DNA of 10,140 nt from Planctomycetota bacterium (lineage in GTDB: Bacteria; Planctomycetota; Phycisphaerae; WQYP01). Below, in pieces: positions 1 to 6,301 of this stretch; position 1 is the first letter of the stretch, and every line of letters starts with the position of its first letter. The position numbers and the translations under genes are program-made. The stretch covers positions 1-10,140 of the forward strand of contig JAJYGE010000540.1 in assembly GCA_021785155.1 (NCBI GenBank), in the 5' to 3' direction. The notes under the pieces were generated by a model, which had not been told where the DNA came from, searched no databases, and saw only the letters and a list, made by a program, of their open reading frames with translations.

Positions 1-413
1 ATTTTCGGCGCGGTAAAACCGGTCAGGGCCGGATTGCTCACCATCGCCAGCAGTTGTTTCCGCCCACCGGCTTTTTCCTCAATTTGTTCGCACTGCGCAA
101 CGGTGCGCTGATCATTCCAGAGCAGGGCGGGACGCAGGGCGTTGGGGCCGTCGCCCAGGAAAACGCTTCCGTGCATCTGGCCGGAGAGGCCAATGGCGGA
201 AATTTGTGATTTTCGCAGTTTAGCCTTTTTCAGCGCCATCGCCGTGGCGATCAGACAGGCCTGCCACCAGTTCTTCGGATCTTGCTCGGTCCAACCGGGA
301 CGCGGGGTTTTGAGATCATGCGGAGATTCCGCCGTGGCCAGTACCACCCCCTTGGCGTTAAGCAATAAGGCCTTTGTTCCCGATGTTCCGATATCCAATC
401 CCAGCAGGGCCAT
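1..413 (-). CDS. xylB: Xylulokinase (FGGY family), N-terminal part, cut by the left window edge
   Basis: It phosphorylates D-xylulose to xylulose 5-phosphate with ATP in the cytoplasm, feeding the pentose phosphate pathway. The 137 residues seen open with the FGGY phosphate-binding loop GLDIGTSGTKA (residues 5-15). Next come WTEQDPKNWWQA (41-52), SGQMHG (77-82), LLWNDQR (97-103) and TGFTAPK (131-137). These follow E. coli XylB block by block, including the GQMHG sugar-site motif and the GFTAPK segment. The family is about 480-500 residues, so roughly the last 350, with the catalytic Asp, lie outside the window. The ATG at 411-413 has a GGAG seven bases upstream and is the natural start. It lies 189 bases downstream of, and on the same strand as, the CrtQ-like gene, and probably has its own promoter. 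Other FGGY kinases are possible, but GQMHG and WND favour xylulose. Confidence 0.93.
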   Translation of the reverse strand, partial: MALLGLDIGTSGTKALLLNAKGVVLATAESPHDLKTPRPGWTEQDPKNWWQACLIATAMALKKAKLRKSQISAIGLSGQMHGSVFLGDGPNALRPALLWNDQRTVAQCEQIEEKAGGRKQLLAMVSNPALTGFTAPK

Positions 414-438
414 AAATGTCTCCAGAGCGTATCGAATC

Positions 439-456
439 GCGGCGAGCAACCGCCGC
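439..456 (-). other. Hairpin in the 5' leader of xylB
   Basis: A perfect 6-bp GC-only inverted repeat (GCGGCG / CGCCGC, 6-base loop) sits 25 bases upstream of the xylB start codon. No T-run follows it on the minus strand, so it is not a standard terminator. It would fold in the leader of the xylB transcript if the promoter candidate at 471-499 is right. A role in mRNA stability or as a regulator site is possible; neither is shown. Confidence 0.35.
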
Positions 457-470
457 AAAACATGCTTTCA

Positions 471-499
471 ATATTAACTCTGTTCTGCCGAGCCGTCAT
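471..499 (-). promoter_or_regulatory. Candidate sigma-70-like promoter for xylB
   Basis: Read on the minus strand, ATGACG (499-494, 4 of 6 to the -35 consensus) is followed after 17 bases by TAATAT (476-471, 4 of 6 to the -10 consensus). The leader to the ATG at 413 would be roughly 50 bases. The spacing is ideal but both hexamers are imperfect. I see no convincing terminator between the CrtQ-like gene and xylB (414-602), so read-through is also possible. Confidence 0.28.
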
Positions 500-602
500 G
501 TTACGTCTTTTCGCAAACTGTAGCCATTGCGGCGGCGTTTTTGCACATCGGACGCAAAACTTCCGGGCCTTTTGAACGGCATTCGCGAATGTCTCTGAAT
601 TT

Positions 603-1730
603 TCAAGATCGGCCACGCCAAGCAATGGGGCGGGCCGTCAGTTGGCGCACAAACGCATACCACTGGATGAATATTAACAGGCCGATTCCAAGCGGGTGAA
701 ACAATGCGCCGACAATAGATTGCCGAAAGCGGATTGCGGCCATGATGCGTGGCCAATAACTCAGGAACATGGCAATGGCGGCCAAGATACAAATTGGCGT
801 TGGGGCGTGCAGCAGCAGAGCGATTATGAAAAGCAAGGGGGGCAGAAGTTGACCGACGAGCAGGATAATAGTGGCCGGAATAATCACCTTGGGATGGGCC
901 AGGGCCTCGGTGGCATTTTTTGCCAGACCATTGAATACCGCCCCGGCGGAATGATACATGCGACAGGATGCCAAGGGCGTGGCATCAAAAAGATCGGTTG
1001 GAAAACCCGCCTGGCGGAAGGCGCGTGGCAAGGTAATTCCGTCATGGCGTGATGCGCGGATTGCGCTATGCCCTCCGACCTCCATATAAGCCGGTTTTCT
1101 GGTGATAAATAATTGCCCGCAGCCCGCACTGTAAGCCGGATCATTGCTGCTTCTCATGCGGTTGACGGGGAGAAATCCCAGCAAAATAAAGTGCATCAGT
1201 GGGAGCAGCAGTTTTTCAAAAAGTGTGCCGGTGGATTGACAGGGAAATCCGCTGGCTAAAGCGGCGTTATGTGTATTCATGAATCCGGCCATACGACCTA
1301 GCGCGTCCGGGGCCAGTTGAACGTCCGCATCAATAAATACCATGAGATTATATTGTGCATGTTGTGCCAGTTGCCAACATGCGTGCTGTTTCCCACACCA
1401 GCCGTCCGGCAACGGTGCCGAAGTCAATAAAGTAACGCGCGCGTCGCGCTGGACAATTTGGCGAATAATCTTCGCCGTGTGATCCGTGGAATGATCATCG
1501 AGAATAAGCAATTCCAGCGTTACGCCCTTGTTGGCCAGAACAGATTCGGCGGCAGCGCGGATATGCTGGACTTCATTGCGTGCGGGAATTAAAACCGATA
1601 CACAGGCGGCGCTGGCAGGAAGCGGCAATGGGGGCGGTGATCTAAACAAAGGCAGGTTTGCCGTCAGCATCGCTGCGGGAATAAACGCCAGAATAAACGC
1701 GATGATGATCAGAATCAGTAAAAGCGTCAT
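603..1730 (-). CDS. crtQ: CrtQ-like membrane glycosyltransferase, family 2 (carotenoic acid glycosylation)
   Basis: A GT-A fold family 2 glycosyltransferase anchored in the inner membrane, 375 residues. An N-terminal membrane segment (2-24) precedes SVLIPARNE (45-53), LDDHSTD (77-83), PDGWCGKQHACWQ (108-120), the metal-binding IDADV (133-137), GGH (219-221) and HD (229-230) at the usual catalytic-base position. Then come CRMYH (256-260), three or so membrane segments between about 283 and 362, and a C-terminal PIAWRGR (368-374). I recall the same landmarks in the same order in Staphylococcus CrtQ: GKxHACxQ, DADV, GGH, FRMY, CHPL, EWKGR, and a similar length. CrtQ puts glucose on diaponeurosporenoic acid. 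The start overlaps the stop of the acyltransferase by 4 bases (ATGA), so the two are translated as a unit. The sugar and acceptor here are inferred from the neighbouring crtN/crtP-like genes. An HpnB-type or other lipid glycosyltransferase is the alternative. Confidence 0.8.
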   Translation of the reverse strand: MTLLLILIIIAFILAFIPAAMLTANLPLFRSPPPLPLPASAACVSVLIPARNEVQHIRAAAESVLANKGVTLELLILDDHSTDHTAKIIRQIVQRDARVTLLTSAPLPDGWCGKQHACWQLAQHAQYNLMVFIDADVQLAPDALGRMAGFMNTHNAALASGFPCQSTGTLFEKLLLPLMHFILLGFLPVNRMRSSNDPAYSAGCGQLFITRKPAYMEVGGHSAIRASRHDGITLPRAFRQAGFPTDLFDATPLASCRMYHSAGAVFNGLAKNATEALAHPKVIIPATIILLVGQLLPPLLFIIALLLHAPTPICILAAIAMFLSYWPRIMAAIRFRQSIVGALFHPLGIGLLIFIQWYAFVRQLTARPIAWRGRS

Positions 1731-2509
1731 CGGTCTGCTCCCGGAGGACGATGGGCTTGGGATACATGCCGTTTACCACCCAGCCGCATACGAATGTCAT
1801 AAATTCCCCCTAGGCTCGATCGTCTGGACAAAAGCGAGGTAAACCCCACATCCGATCGGGTGACAGCCTTTTTGTGCAATAGGTCCTGCTGGTGTTCAAG
1901 TCCTTTGGCCAGAATGGTCGTCCATTGCCCGGCGGTTTGATACGCTTGAGATTCCGGATTAATCGCGGGACCTATACGGATTAAGGCTTCCGGCAGGCGA
2001 TCCTGCCAGAATGTATATTCCAATGCCATGGGAGCAAATAATATCGGTCGAATATCGCGCGCAAGATGGCCGATACCAGGTTTGATTGTGACCGGACGAA
2101 TGATCGCATCCACAAAATCGCCCTGTGGCGTTACCCATAAAATGGAATGTGGCTGCCGCAGGACTTCCCGGCTGGTTTGCAAAAACTGCGATGCCCCCTG
2201 GCGGGTATTTTTATGCACCGGGAAAAAGCCGAGTTTTTGCATGACGGGATATTGCTCCAGAGAGTCAGCATCAATGGGAGAGTAATGGCGATGCTGCGGA
2301 TAAAAGCGGCAGGCTATCACCGCACTAATGAGTGGATCCCACCATGAGGGATGATTCAGATAAATAACCGTCGGTGTGGTGCCAGTGGGGATCACACTTT
2401 CCGTGTCCAGCCGAACCGCGTGAAAACCCTTTCGCACATAGCGCGGAATGTACCATCGGGCAATAACGGCGGCAGAAGCAGAGTAATGGGGGAGCAGAGA
2501 ATCCTTCAT
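1727..2509 (-). CDS. PlsC-like lysophospholipid-type acyltransferase, probably acylating the carotenoid glycoside
   Basis: A 260-residue member of the LPLAT/PlsC superfamily. Block 1 is NHPSWWDP (52-59), carrying the HX4D catalytic pair His53/Asp58. Block 2 is GFFPVHK (94-100). Block 3 is VTPQGDF (126-132) where PlsC usually has PEGTRS, so Gln replaces Glu. No clear transmembrane segment is seen, so it is probably a peripheral inner-membrane enzyme. It heads a two-gene operon with the CrtQ-like gene and diverges from the crtN-like gene. From that context it is the likely enzyme that esterifies a fatty acid to the sugar of a glycosylated C30 carotenoic acid. It is the functional counterpart of staphylococcal CrtO, but not recognisably the same family. 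The ATG at 2507-2509 is chosen because GGAG lies six bases upstream; an in-frame ATG at 2530 (267 residues) has no Shine-Dalgarno. The acyltransferase family is firm; the substrate is inferred. Confidence 0.85.
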   Translation of the reverse strand: MKDSLLPHYSASAAVIARWYIPRYVRKGFHAVRLDTESVIPTGTTPTVIYLNHPSWWDPLISAVIACRFYPQHRHYSPIDADSLEQYPVMQKLGFFPVHKNTRQGASQFLQTSREVLRQPHSILWVTPQGDFVDAIIRPVTIKPGIGHLARDIRPILFAPMALEYTFWQDRLPEALIRIGPAINPESQAYQTAGQWTTILAKGLEHQQDLLHKKAVTRSDVGFTSLLSRRSSLGGIYDIRMRLGGKRHVSQAHRPPGADR

Positions 2510-2515
2510 CCGCAG

Positions 2516-2519
2516 CTCC
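2516..2519 (-). promoter_or_regulatory. Shine-Dalgarno deciding the acyltransferase start
   Basis: GGAG on the minus strand, six bases before the ATG at 2507-2509. No comparable site precedes the longer in-frame ATG at 2530, so the shorter 260-residue protein is preferred. Confidence 0.55.
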
Positions 2520-2624
2520 GGGTCGGCCATATCGGCTGGCGTTTAATGCCAATGCCGTATCCGTGGTGGCCATAAGAAAAACAAACGCGGCCAAATTTGG
2601 GCGGCACCTTCACTTCCCGAACCA

Positions 2625-2654
2625 TTGGAGTCTCCAAAGCCTTGGCTATATAAT
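2625..2654 (+). promoter_or_regulatory. Divergent control region: palindrome followed by a TATAAT box
   Basis: The 264 bases between the acyltransferase and crtN-like starts (2510-2773) hold no gene. TTGGAGTCTCCAA (2625-2637) is a perfect 13-base palindrome around a central T. It is followed by a consensus -10 box TATAAT (2649-2654) inside an AT stretch CTATATAATAT. TTGGAG (2625-2630) could act as a weak -35 with an 18-base spacer, so a regulator on the palindrome would cover the -35. The same AT stretch read backwards gives TATTAT/TTATAT, so this may also be the promoter of the minus-strand operon. The elements are visible; promoter activity and direction are inferred. Confidence 0.4.
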
Positions 2655-2711
2655 ATGGTACTTTAGTCGTATTGTCGGCAAAAGTCTTGAAACATCCGGT
2701 ATATGAGGCTT

Positions 2712-2742
2712 TTGTAATCGAGTCTTAATGGCTGCCTATAAT
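2712..2742 (+). promoter_or_regulatory. Candidate promoter proximal to the crtN-like gene
   Basis: A consensus TATAAT at 2737-2742 is preceded, after a long 19-base spacer, by TTGTAA (2712-2717, 4 of 6 to TTGACA). Transcription would start about 25 bases before the crtN-like ATG, leaving just room for the GGAGG at 2756-2760. The -10 box is perfect; the -35 and spacing are poor. Confidence 0.38.
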
Positions 2743-2755
2743 AACAGCAGTTCAT

Positions 2756-2760
2756 GGAGG
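2756..2760 (+). promoter_or_regulatory. Shine-Dalgarno of the crtN-like gene, unusually far upstream
   Basis: GGAGG ends 13 bases before the ATG at 2774, longer than the usual 5-9. The intervening bases are AT-rich and contain no alternative in-frame start. The GGAGG is part of a seven-codon reading frame (2754-2777) whose TGA overlaps the crtN-like ATG as ATGA. Confidence 0.5.
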
Positions 2761-2773
2761 TAATTTTCATTTT

Positions 2774-4333
2774 ATGAGTCAACAAAAACGTGTGGTGATC
2801 ATTGGTGCCGGGCCGGGTGGGCTGGCTGCCGCAATGCTGTTATCCAAAGCGGGACTGGAGGTGACGATTTTGGAGCGAATGAACCGCGTCGGCGGGCGGA
2901 CCAGCGCCATTGAATGCGATGGGTTTCGTTTTGACACCGGGCCAACGTTTTTTCTTTATCCGGAGATACTTAAGGATATCTTTGCCGCCGCCGGGCATGA
3001 TCTGTTCGATGCTGTTCCGATGCATCGGTTGGATCCGCAATATCGCTTGACCTTTGAAGGGCATGGCGATCTTGTGGCAACCGGCGATGTGCTTAAGATG
3101 CAGGCCGCAATGGCCCGACTGGCCCCGAAGGATGCGGAGAATCTACCACGATTTTTAAGTGAAAATCGCCGTAAACTCGAAGTATTTGCGCCGTGTTTAC
3201 AGTCGCCATTTTCCGGATGGCGGGACATTGTTAACACGCGTATGTTGAAATTATTGCCCATGCTGCGGCCGTGGAATTCTTTGGATAAAGAACTCAAACG
3301 CTATTTTGCCGATCCGCGCATTCGCCTGGCCTTCAGTTTTCAGGCGAAATACCTGGGTATGTCACCGTTCCGCTGTCCGGGATTATTTTCCATTCTTTCT
3401 TTTCTGGAATATGAGCACGGTGTGTTTCACCCGCGCGGCGGTTGTGCGCGCGTCAGTGAACGAATGGGAGAACTGCTGGAATCAGTCGGGGTGCGGATAA
3501 AACTCGGCGAGGCGGTTGAAGACCTGCTATTTAATGGTTCTGTGGTGAAAGCTGTTCGTACCGGGAAGGCCACCTATCCGGCGGATGCCGTGGTGATTAA
3601 CGCGGATTTTGCGAATGCCGTTCCCCGGCTGATACCTGATGGCCTGCGTCGCCGTTGGACCAACCGCCGGATTGCACGAGCACGGTATTCCTGTTCGACG
3701 TTTATGATGTATCTGGGCATAGAGGGCCATTATCCCGAACTGCTGCATCACAATATTTATCTGGCTGAAAATTATCGGGAAAATCTGACGGATATTGAAC
3801 GCGATCATAGGCTTTCGGAAAATCCATCTTTTTATATTCAAAATGCCTGCGTTACCGACCCCGGCCTGGCACCGGCCGGATTCAGCACGCTGTATGTGCT
3901 GGTACCCGTATCGCATCAGAATGATAACATTGATTGGAAATCGGCCAAGGCACCATTCCGCCACCGTGTGCTGAACCAACTTGAGCGTAGTGGGCTTAAG
4001 GATATTGCCTCCCGCATTCGTTTTGAGCGTATTGTTACGCCCGAAGACTGGCAGAATCGCATGGCGATTTATCGGGGTGCCACTTTTAACCTCGCCCATG
4101 ACTTCCGCCAGATGCTCAACTTTCGCCCCCATAACCGTTTTGAGGAAGCTGGTGGCATATATCTGGTTGGCGGTGGCACACACCCCGGCAGCGGTCTGCC
4201 GGTAATTTACGAGTCCGCGCGCATCAGTTCACGTCTGTTGCTGGAGGATCTCGGAATGCAAGCACAATGGGAACAACTGGCGTCGGTCATGACGATGAAA
4301 CAGTGTAAAAGCGGTACGGGACAACAGTGGTAG
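2774..4333 (+). CDS. crtN: CrtN-like C30 carotenoid desaturase (FAD-dependent amine-oxidase/phytoene desaturase family)
   Basis: An FAD enzyme that introduces conjugated double bonds into a C30 carotenoid backbone: diapophytoene, or squalene directly in squalene-route bacteria. It is expected to be membrane-associated. The 519 residues match the family length. The N-terminus is a Rossmann dinucleotide fold: VVIIGAGPGGLAAA (7-20), the ribose-binding Glu34, then RVGGRT (38-43) and FDTGPTFF (53-60). The C-terminus has the FAD-closing motif VGGGTHPGSGLP (465-476) followed by YESARIS. That motif, with Gly-rich HPGxGxP and the ESA triad, is typical of CrtI/CrtN desaturases rather than of the oxygenase branch. 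It is the first gene of a plus-strand pair with the CrtP-like gene 67 bases downstream and diverges from the acyltransferase. The family is certain; CrtN rather than a C40 CrtI is inferred from the CrtP-like, CrtQ-like and acyltransferase neighbours. About 27 residues after the last motif are a non-conserved tail. Confidence 0.85.
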   Translation: MSQQKRVVIIGAGPGGLAAAMLLSKAGLEVTILERMNRVGGRTSAIECDGFRFDTGPTFFLYPEILKDIFAAAGHDLFDAVPMHRLDPQYRLTFEGHGDLVATGDVLKMQAAMARLAPKDAENLPRFLSENRRKLEVFAPCLQSPFSGWRDIVNTRMLKLLPMLRPWNSLDKELKRYFADPRIRLAFSFQAKYLGMSPFRCPGLFSILSFLEYEHGVFHPRGGCARVSERMGELLESVGVRIKLGEAVEDLLFNGSVVKAVRTGKATYPADAVVINADFANAVPRLIPDGLRRRWTNRRIARARYSCSTFMMYLGIEGHYPELLHHNIYLAENYRENLTDIERDHRLSENPSFYIQNACVTDPGLAPAGFSTLYVLVPVSHQNDNIDWKSAKAPFRHRVLNQLERSGLKDIASRIRFERIVTPEDWQNRMAIYRGATFNLAHDFRQMLNFRPHNRFEEAGGIYLVGGGTHPGSGLPVIYESARISSRLLLEDLGMQAQWEQLASVMTMKQCKSGTGQQW

Positions 4334-4382
4334 TTGGATATCAAGGAATACAATACTCCGGATTATCAGTTCGCTTTTTTGT

Positions 4383-4386
4383 GAGG
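4383..4386 (+). promoter_or_regulatory. Shine-Dalgarno of the crtP-like gene
   Basis: GAGG ends 14 bases before the ATG at 4401, a long spacing like that of the crtN-like gene. The ATG at 4388 and GTG at 4381 are out of frame, so 4401 is the only sensible start. The 67-base gap between the two genes holds no hairpin plus T-run, which supports co-transcription. Confidence 0.45.
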
Positions 4387-4400
4387 TATGTACAGATACC

Positions 4401-5948
4401 ATGTCGAAGGCAAATACCAGTGCGAAACCAATCGGAATTATTGGCGGCGGGTTAGGTGGTTTGGCGGCGGCCTGCACGCTGGCGGGCCGCGGACACCAGG
4501 TGGCATTATTTGAAAAAAATGAATGGTTGGGCGGTAAGGCGGCGGTGCATCGGGATGCGGGATTCCGCTTTGATATGGGGCCGACAATTCTGCTGATGCC
4601 CTACGTTCTGCGACGCATCGTTGGCGAAGGAGGGGCAAAATTGGAAGACCTGTTGGATTTGGTGCGGCTGGATCCGCAATGGCGCTGCTTTTTTGATGGT
4701 GGCGGTGTTTTAGACCTGGTGGAAGACCCGCAGCGCATGGCCAACAATATCAACGCCTTGGCACCGGGGAAAAACGCCGACCAACAATATGCGGAAATGC
4801 TGAGGCAATCTAAACTTATGCGTACCGCCTCGGATAACTATTTTTTCTGGAAGTCCATCGGTTCCATCCGCGATACTTTCAATTTCAAGGGCAGCCTGCA
4901 GGTATCTGTCCTCCATGATTTGATGAATATGAAACTTGGTCGAATGCTGGGACCCACGGTACGCGCCATTATTCGTGAGCCGCGCATTGCGCAAATGGTC
5001 GACCATTTCACACAATATGTGGGATCCGCGCCGGCGCTTTCCCCGGCGGTACTTATGGGAATTGCCGATATGCAAATAAGCGAAGGAATCTGGTATCCGC
5101 GCGGCGGAACACGCGCTGTGCCCGAAGCGCTTGAAACACTGGCCCGCAAACTGGGCGTTGACATTCATGTTGCCTGCCCCATAAAACGCATTGCCACTGA
5201 TGGTCAGAAAGTCTCCGCATTGATAACGGCGGATGGCCGGGAATTTCCCGTGGCCTCGGTTATCAGCAATTCCGATGTGGTTTTAACCCACCAGGAATTG
5301 TTGCCGGGAAAGCCGGCGCAGAACTTCCGGAATCGCCGCAGTTATGAACCTGCCTGTTCGGGTGTGGTGCTGTATCTGGGATTAAATAAGCGTTATGACC
5401 ATCTGGCTCATCATGATTTTGTATTTTCCCGTGATCCGGAGCGGGAATTTCACGATATTTACAAGCGCGGCGTCCCCGCCGCTGACCCCACCTGCTATCT
5501 GTGTGCGCCGTCCGGCAGTGATCCTTCGGTGGCTCCTGCGGGCGGGGAAGCACTGTATATTCTCGTACATACGCCTTACATCCGTCCTGGTCAGGACTGG
5601 AAAAAGATGCTTCCGGATTATCGGCGCGTTATTTTTCAAAAACTTGCCCGCACCGCCAACTTAAAAGATTTGGAAACCCGAATTATCTCGGAGCGGGTCC
5701 TGACTCCCGAAGATATTCGTGATCGCTATCATGTGTGGAAGGGTGCCATTTATGGATTAGCCAGTCATGGCCGATTCAACGGCGCATTCAAACCAGCCAA
5801 TCGCAGCCGTGATGTAAAAGGCTTATACCTTGCCGGTGGTTCCGCCCATCCCGGTCCGGGCATGCCCATGGCTCTGATGTCCGGTTGGATTGCCGCCGAT
5901 GTCTTGGATGCCGATACGCGTGCATCCCAAGTTGCTGCGCGTACGTGA
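4401..5948 (+). CDS. crtP: CrtP-like C30 carotenoid oxidase/desaturase (FAD-dependent)
   Basis: A second FAD enzyme of the phytoene-desaturase family, 515 residues, paralogous to the gene before it. Motifs are IGIIGGGLGGLAAA (11-24), Glu38, WLGGKA (42-47), FRFDMGPTILLMP (55-67), WYPRGGT and the C-terminal LAGGSAHPGPGMPMALMSG (477-495). The closing motif, with GGSxHPGxGxP followed by MSGW instead of the desaturase ESA, resembles the CrtP/CrtNb-like oxygenase branch. In Staphylococcus CrtP oxidises the terminal methyl group of diaponeurosporene, giving an aldehyde or acid. Here it would act after the CrtN-like enzyme, and its product would be the acceptor for the CrtQ-like glycosyltransferase once oxidised to a carboxylic acid. 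No aldehyde dehydrogenase gene is present nearby in the window. A further desaturase of the CrtD type is the main alternative. The gene ends just before a hairpin cluster and terminator. Confidence 0.8.
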   Translation: MSKANTSAKPIGIIGGGLGGLAAACTLAGRGHQVALFEKNEWLGGKAAVHRDAGFRFDMGPTILLMPYVLRRIVGEGGAKLEDLLDLVRLDPQWRCFFDGGGVLDLVEDPQRMANNINALAPGKNADQQYAEMLRQSKLMRTASDNYFFWKSIGSIRDTFNFKGSLQVSVLHDLMNMKLGRMLGPTVRAIIREPRIAQMVDHFTQYVGSAPALSPAVLMGIADMQISEGIWYPRGGTRAVPEALETLARKLGVDIHVACPIKRIATDGQKVSALITADGREFPVASVISNSDVVLTHQELLPGKPAQNFRNRRSYEPACSGVVLYLGLNKRYDHLAHHDFVFSRDPEREFHDIYKRGVPAADPTCYLCAPSGSDPSVAPAGGEALYILVHTPYIRPGQDWKKMLPDYRRVIFQKLARTANLKDLETRIISERVLTPEDIRDRYHVWKGAIYGLASHGRFNGAFKPANRSRDVKGLYLAGGSAHPGPGMPMALMSGWIAADVLDADTRASQVAART

Positions 5949-5970
5949 AACGTTGCGTGGTCCACGTTTC
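5947..5970. repeat. Inverted repeat overlapping the crtP-like stop codon
   Basis: GAAACGT (5947-5953) and ACGTTTC (5964-5970) form a perfect 7-bp stem. Inside it CGTGG-T-CCACG makes a competing stem with a loop too small to close fully. The first arm begins within the TGA stop. There is no T-run, so it is more likely an mRNA 3' stabilising structure or protein site than the terminator itself. Confidence 0.4.
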
Positions 5971-5985
5971 TGAGGCGACAGCAGG

Positions 5986-6000
5986 GCACCGTTCCGGTGC
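5986..6000. repeat. Short perfect hairpin GCACCG-TTC-CGGTGC
   Basis: A 6-bp GC-rich stem with a 3-base loop, immediately upstream of the terminator hairpin at 6001-6015. Together they would stack as tandem hairpins at the 3' end of the crtN-crtP transcript. Confidence 0.45.
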
Positions 6001-6020
6001 GCCGCGAACGGCGGCTTTTT
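6001..6020 (+). terminator. Intrinsic terminator of the crtN-crtP operon
   Basis: GCCGC (6001-6005), loop GAACG, GCGGC (6011-6015), then TTTTT (6016-6020). It lies 53 bases after the crtP-like stop and points the right way. The stem is short but all GC. No A-run precedes it, so it should not terminate the converging minus-strand operon. Confidence 0.68.
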
Positions 6021-6301
6021 ACCGAAAGGTAGCCACGCTGTTGTGTATGGTAGCCGCCGAACCGCGCAATGTGTTACGCATCCCATGTCGGACCGTTGGC
6101 ATCGTGACCGCGGGGCCGTCACCTGCATTGTCGGTAATGCGACTCCGCCCGCCCCGGTGATATTGGCGGTGATGGACACAGATTCGCAATTTCATTGATC
6201 AGAATGGAATCCCATGTCTCGCTTGCAAATTTGTTATCGGCGGCACAGCTATTATTTTGTGTGATAACGGGGGATGGGCGTACCAGCGTGTGTCCGGGGC
6301 G
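6021..6301. other. Intergenic stretch between convergent operons, no convincing gene
   Basis: The 281 bases between the terminator and the end of the second glycosyltransferase contain no reading frame with a ribosome site or recognisable motif. Visible structures: a GAAA-tetraloop hairpin TACC/GGTA (6020-6031); a GTGAC/GTCAC stem (6104-6122); and an inverted repeat GTTATC/GATAAC (6233-6238 and 6263-6268) with a nested CACA/TGTG pair. The last could be the 3' end structure of the minus-strand operon, although no T-run follows it. A decayed gene or small RNA cannot be excluded. Confidence 0.4.

Noticed and set aside
539..559. Inverted repeat TTTTGC/GCAAAA between the CrtQ-like gene and xylB
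   Set aside because: The T-run is in the stem, not after it on the minus strand, so it does not read as a terminator; the stem is AT-rich and weak.
581..590. Palindrome ATTCGCGAAT downstream of the CrtQ-like gene
   Set aside because: Ten bases without loop or T-run; no terminator and no nearby promoter to regulate.
5823..6179. 118-codon minus-strand frame starting with GTG
   Set aside because: It runs antisense into the crtP-like gene and across the terminator hairpins; composition is like a shadow frame.
6019..6195. 58-codon minus-strand frame in the intergenic stretch (starts MKLRICVHHR)
   Set aside because: No Shine-Dalgarno before its ATG, a His/Arg-rich start, no recognisable motif, and its end overlaps the plus-strand terminator T-run.
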